Positions 1-6,587 of a DNA stretch of 21,825 nucleotides are shown here, piece after piece. The notes below the pieces were generated by a model. It ran no database searches, was not told where the DNA came from, and saw nothing but the letters and a program-made list of their open reading frames with translations. The stretch comes from Acidobacteriota bacterium (GTDB lineage Bacteria > Acidobacteriota > Terriglobia > Terriglobales > Acidobacteriaceae), in NCBI GenBank assembly GCA_021846065.1, contig JAJZCP010000006.1:1-21825 (forward strand), written 5' to 3'. The first letter of the stretch is position 1. Each line of letters opens with the position of its first letter. Made by a program: the position numbers and the translations under genes.

Positions 1-594
1 CTGGTCCTGCCAGAAGGAGAGATCGGCGTTGATGAGGGAATAAGGGATTTTCTCGTAGCCGGATTTGAGGTTGATGCGGGATTCGGAGGCTTCCAGATAA
101 GGGAAAGGCGTTTTGCGGGAGCCGGCGGCGGAGACAGCTCCGGCCAGATGCTGCTGAGCGGGTCCTGCGAGAAGCGCCTCCAGGTTCCAGCGCCCGGCAT
201 CGTTGCGCACGAGGTTCAGGCTGGCCTGATCGACGCGAATGCTGCTGAAGACAGGCCGCCCGCGCAGGAGCGAGAGAAGATTGACGGAGGCGATGACGTT
301 GCGGGCGGTGAGCAGCGGCTCGGCCCCGAAGGAAGCATCTTCACTGACGGTGAGATCGTGGAGGATGAAGGCGGGGGTGGGCAGCAGACGCCAGTCGACG
401 CCGGAGAGATGCACGGGGCGACCGAGCGAACGGGCCAAGGCCGTGGTGAGGGTGCGCTGATATTGGCGAATGCTGAGGAACGAAGGCAGAACGAAGGCGA
501 GCAGGAGCAGAGCGAGCAGTGCGCCTGCCACTACCCAAAGGCGGAAGCCAACCGGGCGAGGAGAGGACGCATAGGCTGCCGACGCGTCGTTCAT
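1..594 (-). CDS. AsmA-family envelope protein, N-terminal part (runs off the window)
   Basis: This frame reads from an ATG at 594 leftwards for 198 codons to the window edge without a stop, so the C-terminal part lies outside. After a short polar N-terminus there is one strongly hydrophobic segment (about residues 20-40, Leu/Ala/Val rich). A periplasmic-type region follows with features of the AsmA N-terminal domain: a 'TALARSLGRPV' helix, 'LHDLTVSEDASFGAEPLL', a 'SLLRGRPVFSSIRVDQASLNLVRND.GRWNLEALL' stretch and 'ESRINLKSGYEKIPYSL'. AsmA-like proteins are inner-membrane-anchored periplasmic proteins linked to outer-membrane lipid and protein homeostasis; that role is inferred from the family. 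The start lies 3 nt after the stop of the upstream signal peptidase gene, so the gene is probably co-transcribed and translationally coupled. No strong Shine-Dalgarno sequence is visible. Confidence 0.82.
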   Translation of the reverse strand, partial: MNDASAAYASSPRPVGFRLWVVAGALLALLLLAFVLPSFLSIRQYQRTLTTALARSLGRPVHLSGVDWRLLPTPAFILHDLTVSEDASFGAEPLLTARNVIASVNLLSLLRGRPVFSSIRVDQASLNLVRNDAGRWNLEALLAGPAQQHLAGAVSAAGSRKTPFPYLEASESRINLKSGYEKIPYSLINADLSFWQDQ

Positions 595-597
595 GCT

Positions 598-1428
598 TTA
601 TCGCACCACGTGAAAGGTTCGTTTCCAGCGCGTGTCAGTGAAGAAGTGCGTGGCGACATGGGTCATCCAGGCGATGCGGTCGCCGATGCCGGTCTTGTCC
701 ATCTGATCGTCAGGAGTGACGAAGGACCAGAAGTTGAAGAGCGGTCGGCCAACGATGTTGGCGCGGGGAACGAAACCCCAGAAGCGGGAGTCAAGGCTGT
801 TGTGTCGATGGTCGCCCATCATGAAGTACATGCCGGGCGGAACGACGAGATCATTGCCCTGGACGTGATTGGCGAGATCGACGGCCCACTCGCTGGTGAC
901 GTCGCCGGAGTCAAATGGAGAGACGGATGGGAAGTCGTCGATGTAAGGCGAGTAGGTGTCTTCCGGCCAGAGCCTGGCGTAAGGCTCATTCTGCGCGACT
1001 CCGTTGAGGATGACGACGCCGTTGCGCAGGTGAATGTGGTCGCCGGGAATGGCGATGAGGCGCTTGACGAGAAACGTATCCGGATTGCCGGGCTTGAAGA
1101 AGACAACCACGTCGCCGCGTCGCGGCTCCCGGTAGCGAACCAGCGGCATCCAGCGCGTGGGTGGGGCCAGGGTGATGCGGTCCACCAGGAGATGGTCGCC
1201 GACCAGGAGGGTCTTCTCCATGGAGCCGGAGGGAATGACGAAGTTCTGTGCGATGAAGGTGAGCACGAAGAGGCCGACGACGAGCACTGAGCACATGCCA
1301 GAGAGCGACTCCAGCGGGGTCTCGGCAGCGTTGGGCGCCGGTGCACCGGAGATTTCGGATGGCGATTGCTGCGTGAGGGTTGCTGAGTCTTCTGCAGTCT
1401 GCTTTCTGGGCTGTTTCGAAGGGGTCAT
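598..1428 (-). CDS. lepB: Signal peptidase I (second of a tandem pair)
   Basis: This 276-aa protein is a type I signal peptidase (peptidase S26), which cleaves signal peptides of exported proteins at the outer face of the inner membrane. A Ser/Pro/Ala-rich cytoplasmic tail (1-42) precedes one membrane segment (about 44-62). Box B 'IPSGSM' gives the catalytic Ser69. 'LVKRLIAIPGD' gives the general base Lys122. 'GDHRHNSLDSRFWG' (205-218) is the conserved box E. The ATG at 1428 lies 61 nt after the stop of the upstream lepB copy and has a GGAAAG-type ribosome site a few bases before it. It differs from the neighbour in its longer N-terminal tail and in an insert around 150-180. Both copies end in the same motif, RW(K/T)R.FHVVR. 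The two intact catalytic dyads suggest that both enzymes are active. Confidence 0.95.
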   Translation of the reverse strand: MTPSKQPRKQTAEDSATLTQQSPSEISGAPAPNAAETPLESLSGMCSVLVVGLFVLTFIAQNFVIPSGSMEKTLLVGDHLLVDRITLAPPTRWMPLVRYREPRRGDVVVFFKPGNPDTFLVKRLIAIPGDHIHLRNGVVILNGVAQNEPYARLWPEDTYSPYIDDFPSVSPFDSGDVTSEWAVDLANHVQGNDLVVPPGMYFMMGDHRHNSLDSRFWGFVPRANIVGRPLFNFWSFVTPDDQMDKTGIGDRIAWMTHVATHFFTDTRWKRTFHVVR

Positions 1429-1489
1429 CGAATGCTTTCCAGTGAATCGGTGTCAAAGGCGCAGGCGTCGGCCACGGGAGCGCGCGGGC

Positions 1490-2308
1490 CTAACGCACGA
1501 CGTGGAAGAGACGCGTCCAGCGGACGGCATCAAAGATGCGCGCCGACAGACCGCCATCGTGTCCGAGTCTATCATCCGCGGGGCCGGAGACCATTACGGG
1601 CACGGTTGGCCGCTCCGGGATCGACGGGCGGCGAAGCGAAAGGTAGATGAGGACGGGAGAAGCGACGATGCGATCGCGATCGACGAAGCCCCAGTAACGG
1701 GAATCGAGGCTGTGCGCGCGGTTGTCGCCGAGAACGAAGTACTGTCCGGCGGGGACGGTCAGCTCGCCGTTGTGCACGAGCGGCTGCATGGTGCGCCACC
1801 AGACAACGTCCATGCGGGGATCGGTGTACTCAGCAGCGGGAAAATCGGCCAGAGCCGCCTGGGAATAGCCGGATTCCGGAGCGAGATACGGCTCGGCGAG
1901 CGGTCTGCCGTCGATCCAGACATGATTGTTGACGATCCGGAGGTGGTCGCCGGGGATGGCGACGATGCGTTTGATGAGATATTCCTGCGGATGAAGAGGA
2001 GAGCGAAAGGTGACGATCTGCTGGCGCGCAGGCGAAGCGCAGGCAAGCAGGCGATGCCAGGGACCGGCAGGAGCAAGCGCGATGCGGTTGACGAGCAGAA
2101 AATCGCCGACGAGCAGGGTCGGTTCCATGCTTTCAGAGGGAATGACGACCGGCTGAACGATGAAAGTGACGGCGAAGAGCGCGACGAGGGCGCTGCGCAG
2201 GAGCGAGAGCAGAGCTTCCGCAGGTCCGTGCAGGAGCGGTCCGGAGGCAGCGGAGCCGGAATGCAGCGAGTGCCGGAGTGCGTGGGCGGAAGAGTCGTTG
2301 GCGGTCAT
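1490..2308 (-). CDS. lepB: Signal peptidase I (first of a tandem pair)
   Basis: This 272-aa type I signal peptidase has one N-terminal membrane segment (about 35-53). 'IPSESM' supplies nucleophile Ser60, 'LIKRIVAIPGD' supplies general base Lys113, and 'GDNRAHSLDSRYWG' (194-207) is box E. Its role is removal of signal peptides from Sec and Tat substrates; many such substrates are encoded in this window. Its ATG overlaps the TGA of the RNase III gene (ATGA, 2305-2308), so translation is probably coupled. The C-terminal 'RWTRLFHVVR' closely resembles the end of the downstream copy, which points to an ancient tandem duplication. The rest of the two sequences has diverged considerably. Confidence 0.95.
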   Translation of the reverse strand: MTANDSSAHALRHSLHSGSAASGPLLHGPAEALLSLLRSALVALFAVTFIVQPVVIPSESMEPTLLVGDFLLVNRIALAPAGPWHRLLACASPARQQIVTFRSPLHPQEYLIKRIVAIPGDHLRIVNNHVWIDGRPLAEPYLAPESGYSQAALADFPAAEYTDPRMDVVWWRTMQPLVHNGELTVPAGQYFVLGDNRAHSLDSRYWGFVDRDRIVASPVLIYLSLRRPSIPERPTVPVMVSGPADDRLGHDGGLSARIFDAVRWTRLFHVVR

Positions 2309-3093
2309 GACTCGGTCTCCGGACCGATCAAAGAGTTTACGCCAGAGGCGACAATCTGATCGAGGGCAATGCGAGCGGCTTCCTGCTCGGCTTTTTTCTT
2401 GGTGCTGCCAAGGCCGCGGGTGAGCGGCTGGGAGAAAGAGCCGTCCGGACGGCGGATGCGCAGCATGACCTGATAGCGTTTGCGATGATCGGGGCCTGTC
2501 TCCTCCTCGACGGTGTAAACGGGCGTGCCGGAGTGGGCGGCCTGCAACTGCTCCTGGAGAGCGGATTTGCAGTCGCCGAGCGTGGTGTCGAATTGAATCC
2601 TGGCGGCGAGTTTTTGTGCGGCTTCGCCCAAAATATGCCGCTCGGCGAAGCGTCGGACTGCGCTGAAGCCTCCGTCAAGGTAAAGCGCAGCCAGGACGGC
2701 TTCCATCGCATTGGCCAGCAGGGTCATCTTGCGGCGCCCGCCGGTGCGCTCTTCTCCCTTGCCGAGCAGCAGATGGCTGCCGAGGTCGAGCGATTCGGCG
2801 ACCTGCGCCATGTGTTTGCGGCTGACCAACTGAGCCTTGACGCGTGTCAGTTCGCCCTCCTGCCACTCCGGATTGAGGGAAAAGATGGCCTCGGAGACGA
2901 CCAGGCCCAGGACGGCATCTCCGAGAAACTCCAGTCGCTCGTTGTCATGACGGACGGAAGCAGGATCGGCGGTGTCGGCGGCGCGTTCGTGACCGAGTGA
3001 GCGGTGTGTGAGGGCGAGCACGAGCAGATCGCGTCTGGCAAAGCGATGGTCGAGGATGATTTCGAGGCGGCTGAGATCGGCTTCGCGGCTCAA
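2305..3093 (-). CDS. rnc: Ribonuclease III
   Basis: This 262-aa double-strand-specific endoribonuclease processes rRNA precursors and structured mRNAs in the cytoplasm. The catalytic domain carries the signature 'NERLEFLGDAVL' (51-62, with Glu55 and Asp59 as active-site acids) and the second acidic motif 'LANAMEAVLAALYLDGG' (Glu131). A dsRNA-binding domain follows (about 172-248), ending in 'GLGSTKKKAEQEAARIAL'. The start is a TTG at 3093: an in-frame TGA sits at 3105-3103 and leaves no ATG upstream, and a GAGG at 3104-3101 lies 7 nt before the TTG. The length is slightly above the usual 225-250 residues. It heads the operon rnc-lepB-lepB-asmA and overlaps the next gene by 4 nt. Confidence 0.95.
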   Translation of the reverse strand: MSREADLSRLEIILDHRFARRDLLVLALTHRSLGHERAADTADPASVRHDNERLEFLGDAVLGLVVSEAIFSLNPEWQEGELTRVKAQLVSRKHMAQVAESLDLGSHLLLGKGEERTGGRRKMTLLANAMEAVLAALYLDGGFSAVRRFAERHILGEAAQKLAARIQFDTTLGDCKSALQEQLQAAHSGTPVYTVEEETGPDHRKRYQVMLRIRRPDGSFSQPLTRGLGSTKKKAEQEAARIALDQIVASGVNSLIGPETES

Positions 3094-3249
3094 AAGGATG
3101 CCTCACATTCCAGGATTCGCCGGGGCCAGGTTCATGGTAGCCGCCGGAGGGGGCAAAGCGATCGGGAACGGGGAGTTTCCTTGTCTATCATTATTGCGCA
3201 TACGCCCTCGATCCACGGAATGCTGTCCGTAATGGAGTATGCGGTGGAG

Positions 3250-5148
3250 TCATTGCGGGGAGGCAACCGGATCCGGGATGACCGGGGTCGGTGCAGAGAT
3301 GGCTGGCTGCTGGGCGGCTGAAGGCTGGACGGCTGGCTGCTGGGCGGCTGAAGGCTGGGCGGCTGGCGGGGATGTCTGAGGATCGCCTTCGTCGTCCGTC
3401 TCCACATCGCAACGGTGGCCGTTGACGGCGTAGGCTGTCCGGAGACCGCGCTGTGCGGCAAGGCGCGTATCGAGTTGGCCATCGCGGGCGGCCAGCGCGG
3501 CTTTGTATTCCGCGATGGCCTGGTCCCGTTTGCAGTCAAGGTCGAGGAGGCGACCGAGGTAGATGTACGACCAGGCAACGATACGCGGCTCTTTGGAAGC
3601 GGCGACGGCTTTCTGGAAATAGTCGATGGACTGAGCGGGCTGTCCGCTCATGACGGCGACGCGCGCGAGGATGAAATCGGCGCGGCCAACGCCCTGGCCG
3701 GGAATGGTGGATGGGTTGGCGAGCGCAATCCGGGCGAGGCTTGCAGCGGTCTTGAGGTCGCCGGTCTCCAGGCGCGCTTCCGCCAGATCAAGCCCTTGCA
3801 GAGAGCGCGGTTTGCTGCGGCTGAGCACGTCGGCATCGACGGTCGGGTCAAAGTCGATCTTGCGGATCAGGTGCGCCTCATGATCGACGTCCATGCTGTA
3901 GACCATCTCTCCGATGACGTCGGGAAGACTGGCAGGGTCTTTTTCAAACTGCATCAACTGGGAGTAAAAGTAGCCGGTAAGTACCCATCCCTGCTGCATG
4001 TCATGCTGAACAAGCGCCTGACGGACGCGCTCCATCTTTTCGGCGACGGCATTCTTCGCGCTTTCGATCTTTTCGAAATCCTCGCGGGTGGCGTCGGGCG
4101 GAACGACATAAGGAGTGATGCCGGTGTCCATGGTTCGCGCTTCGATGGCCTTGATGAGGCACTCGATGGTGAGCGAGACGGGATTGCTTTTGTACTGGTA
4201 GTCGATGGGAGCGTCCTGGACGAGCTTAAGCAGCGGCAGGAAGCGGTCCATCGAGTCGCGGTGGAGCAGCAGCAGCGGCTCGATGAGGTAATGCAGGTAG
4301 GTATGGCGCACCTCGTTCATGGGGATGACGCCGTGTTTGGGAGAGACGACATCGACGTAATCGGTGCCGTAGATGCGGGCGTTGATGGTGTTGGGAGAGA
4401 GCTGCGGCTCGACGACCACCAGGAAGCGGCGGCCATCGTAGCCGGGCACGGGCATCTTGAGGTAATAGCTCGTGCTGAGGATCATTTTGGTAAGCGTGTC
4501 GTGGAGACTGGCGGCGATGCTGTCGTAGTCGCGGCGATGAATGAGCCAGAGGCCGTGGAGATCGACGGCGGCGGAGAAATCGCGCAGAGCTGGCAGAATA
4601 TCGACGACCTGAGTGGCGTCAGGGGGCATGTCGGTGAGATCGACGGAGGTTTCCAGGTCCGGCGGGGGGGTGAGATAAAGCGCAAGCGAGATGTACTGGG
4701 TGACGTCGCGGATGGTGCCGGTCATGTTGTGTTGCTGGATGAAGAGACAGACCTGGTCGCGCTTTTTTCTGGCGGATTCGCTGGCGGCGAGAGCTTTGTC
4801 GATCTGCTGCCGCAGTTCGAGGCGAATCGGCTCACTGTCGACAAGGCCGTCATTGTAGCCGCAGGCGTTAAGCGCGGCGGCCATGGTGAAGACGGTCTCC
4901 GAGGTGGTCAGCGAGATCGACGGGCCATCCGGGTCGACGAGCGATGGGGATTTTTCGTGCTTGTAAACAGGGCGTCCCGAAGGCGATGCCGTAGCAGCGG
5001 GAGCGTTGGCAGCAGCGGAAGAATTGGAAGAGCTGGAAGAGGGGCTGGACTGCGCGTGAAGCGGCACAGCGACGGGGAATGAGGCGGCAAGCGCCAGAGC
5101 AAAGGCAGCGGAAAGCACGAAAGCGGCGGATGGAATGCGTTTCGACAT
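3250..5148 (-). CDS. Secreted TPR-containing protein of unknown function
   Basis: I do not recognise a named family. The protein has 632 residues from ATG 5148; a GTG at 5151 is a possible start one codon earlier. It begins with a Sec signal peptide (hydrophobic stretch about 10-31, then 'LHAQ'). A Ser/Ala-rich linker follows (about 35-60), then a large domain (80-430). That domain contains 'NEVRHTYLHYLIEPLLLLH' (279-297), where H283-T-Y-L-H287 has the spacing of a zinc HExxH motif but lacks the catalytic Glu. Residues about 455-575 look like tetratricopeptide helices ('LDLAEARLETGDLKTAASLARIAL', 'YIYLGRLLDLDCKRDQAIAEYKAAL'). The tail is acidic and then Ala/Gln/Pro-rich, encoded by 30-bp repeats. 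The protein is probably periplasmic or outer-membrane-associated. It lies 92 nt downstream of the M24 peptidase gene on the same strand, so the two may be co-transcribed. Confidence 0.75.
   Translation of the reverse strand: MSKRIPSAAFVLSAAFALALAASFPVAVPLHAQSSPSSSSSNSSAAANAPAATASPSGRPVYKHEKSPSLVDPDGPSISLTTSETVFTMAAALNACGYNDGLVDSEPIRLELRQQIDKALAASESARKKRDQVCLFIQQHNMTGTIRDVTQYISLALYLTPPPDLETSVDLTDMPPDATQVVDILPALRDFSAAVDLHGLWLIHRRDYDSIAASLHDTLTKMILSTSYYLKMPVPGYDGRRFLVVVEPQLSPNTINARIYGTDYVDVVSPKHGVIPMNEVRHTYLHYLIEPLLLLHRDSMDRFLPLLKLVQDAPIDYQYKSNPVSLTIECLIKAIEARTMDTGITPYVVPPDATREDFEKIESAKNAVAEKMERVRQALVQHDMQQGWVLTGYFYSQLMQFEKDPASLPDVIGEMVYSMDVDHEAHLIRKIDFDPTVDADVLSRSKPRSLQGLDLAEARLETGDLKTAASLARIALANPSTIPGQGVGRADFILARVAVMSGQPAQSIDYFQKAVAASKEPRIVAWSYIYLGRLLDLDCKRDQAIAEYKAALAARDGQLDTRLAAQRGLRTAYAVNGHRCDVETDDEGDPQTSPPAAQPSAAQQPAVQPSAAQQPAISAPTPVIPDPVASPQ
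3301..3360. repeat. Two-copy 30-bp tandem repeat inside the 3' end of the TPR gene
   Basis: The unit at 3301-3330 is repeated at 3331-3360 with a single base difference at position 29 of the unit. A partial third copy begins at 3361. On the minus strand it encodes a ten-residue repeat, PSAAQQPAVQ, in the low-complexity C-terminal tail of the secreted TPR protein. A 30-bp unit keeps frame, so gain or loss of copies would only change tail length. Confidence 0.9.
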
Positions 5149-5240
5149 CACCCAGAGTCTAGTCCATCCGGCGCGGGATGGAAAACCGACGGCCGGAGCA
5201 AAGTGGGAGGAGATGCGGCTGCAATCGCGGCAAAAGCGGC

Positions 5241-6521
5241 TCAGCCGAATGGCTGCTCGATGGAAGCGCTCTGTGGTGTGAAGAGTCGAGCGCCGTCGGG
5301 AGTGATGTGCATATCGTCCTCAAGACGTACCCCGAAGTCGCCGCGGAGATAGATGCCCGGCTCGTCGGAAAAGGTCATGTTCGCCTGAAGCGGAAGCGGG
5401 TTACCCTGCACCAGATAAGGCCACTCGTGCATGTCGAGGCCGATGCCGTGGCCGACGCGATGGGTGAAGTGCGCGTAACCGGGGCCGAAACCGCTGTCGG
5501 TGATGACCTTGCGCGCGGCGGCATCCACCGAGCCGCAGGGGACGCCGGGACGCGCGGCGGCAAGCGCTGCGCTCTGCGCGCGATGGACGATATCGAAGAC
5601 CTGCTTCATGCGGTCGGTGGCTTTGCCGAGGACAAAGGTGCGGCTGATGTCCGACTGGTAACCCTGGACGATGCATCCGTCGTCGAGAAGGACGACGCTG
5701 CCTTCGTGGATGGTCTGGGGTTGGGGCGAGCCGTGCGGGAGCGCGGAATAGGCATCGACCTGGCAGCTTGCCTCACCGGGAAAGCCGGAGCGCTGGTAGC
5801 CGGCGGAGATCCAGGCGGTGACCTGACGATTGGTGACGCCCGGGGTGATGGATTGCCAGGCGGCGCGATAGACGGCGAGGGTGACGTTGTTGGCCAGTTG
5901 CATCAGCGCAAGCTCGGCCGGAGACTTGACGGCGCGACAGCCAGCCGTGACAGGCGTGGCGCTGGCCAGAGTGAAGGCGGGAGCTGCGGAGCGGATGCCG
6001 TCAGAGAAGACAAACGGGACGCGCTCCTCGATGCCGAGCTTGCCGGAGCGTATGCCGAGGTCGCCGAGACCTTTGGGAACCAGCGCGTAGGGATCTTCGT
6101 TTTCCTGCCAGGTGTAGACGCGTGAGAATTGGCCGCCGGGAGCATTCTGCATGAGATTGCGCGCGCGCTCCTCCTCGAAGGTCGGCGCGACGTAGAATGG
6201 CGCGCCGCTGCGCGGCAGGACACAGACAAAGAGGCGCTCGGAGTTCCTCCAGTGAATGCCGGTGAAATAGACGAGCGAGGAACCGCCGGCCAGGACGATG
6301 GCGTCCAGCCCGGAGTCGTGCATTCTGCGCTGGGCGCGCTCGTAGCGATGCTCGCGTTCGGTGAGAGAGATGGGCTGGGCTTCTGCGCTGCAGTCGCGGA
6401 GCTGCAAAAAGGCTGGCGGCAGCGGGCTGGGTGACTCCTGCGCAGAGACCGAAGCGGCGTCGAGAGCAAGAGCGGGAAGCAGAAGACCCAGACCGGAGGC
6501 GAATGCGCGGCGATTGATCAT
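5241..6521 (-). CDS. Secreted M24-family metallopeptidase (Xaa-Pro aminopeptidase-like)
   Basis: This 426-aa protein starts with 'MINRRAFASGLGLLLPALAL' and ends its leader near 'ASVSAQ'. The RR followed by a hydrophobic stretch suggests Tat export. A creatinase-type N-terminal domain (about 55-190) precedes the pita-bread catalytic domain (about 200-420). All five dinuclear metal ligands can be picked out: Asp280 ('LLDDG'), Asp291 ('QSDISRTF'), His358 ('HRVGHGIGL'), Glu387 ('SDEPGIY') and Glu401 ('RLEDDM'). His263 ('ALPHG') matches the substrate-binding His. Such enzymes cleave X-Pro bonds or related peptides; here the enzyme would act on peptides outside the cytoplasm. The start ATG at 6521 faces a divergent hydrolase gene. 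The exact substrate (Xaa-Pro aminopeptidase or a related dipeptidase) cannot be settled from motifs. Confidence 0.92.
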   Translation of the reverse strand: MINRRAFASGLGLLLPALALDAASVSAQESPSPLPPAFLQLRDCSAEAQPISLTEREHRYERAQRRMHDSGLDAIVLAGGSSLVYFTGIHWRNSERLFVCVLPRSGAPFYVAPTFEEERARNLMQNAPGGQFSRVYTWQENEDPYALVPKGLGDLGIRSGKLGIEERVPFVFSDGIRSAAPAFTLASATPVTAGCRAVKSPAELALMQLANNVTLAVYRAAWQSITPGVTNRQVTAWISAGYQRSGFPGEASCQVDAYSALPHGSPQPQTIHEGSVVLLDDGCIVQGYQSDISRTFVLGKATDRMKQVFDIVHRAQSAALAAARPGVPCGSVDAAARKVITDSGFGPGYAHFTHRVGHGIGLDMHEWPYLVQGNPLPLQANMTFSDEPGIYLRGDFGVRLEDDMHITPDGARLFTPQSASIEQPFG

Positions 6522-6552
6522 GATTTCTCACTGTACTACGCAGAAGTGCGCC

Positions 6553-6579
6553 TATACTTTCGCATGGAGCGACGGGGAG
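6553..6579 (+). promoter_or_regulatory. Candidate -10 element and ribosome site of the alpha/beta hydrolase gene
   Basis: TATACT at 6553-6558 matches a sigma-70 -10 box at five of six positions. No convincing -35 is visible. GGGGAG at 6574-6579 lies 8 nt before ATG 6588. If this -10 is used, transcription begins near 6565, which excludes the GTG at 6546 and supports ATG 6588 as the start. Confidence 0.35.
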
Positions 6580-6587
6580 CTGTGCGA

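Noticed and set aside
148..1290. 380-codon open frame on the plus strand
   Set aside because: It lies antisense to the AsmA-like gene and lepB, both with clear family motifs. Its product is low-complexity Gly/Glu/Val-rich without any recognisable domain, typical of a shadow frame in GC-rich DNA.
3215..3230. ACGGA/TCCGT hairpin downstream of the TPR gene
   Set aside because: The stem has only 5 bp and no T tract follows on the minus strand.
3415..5082. 555-codon open frame on the plus strand
   Set aside because: Antisense to the secreted TPR gene, which has a signal peptide and a coherent domain order; the plus-strand product is low-complexity.
5164..5181. 6-bp hairpin CCATCC/GGATGG between the M24 and TPR genes as a terminator
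   Set aside because: On the minus strand it is followed by ACTAGAC rather than a T tract, so it does not look like an intrinsic terminator.
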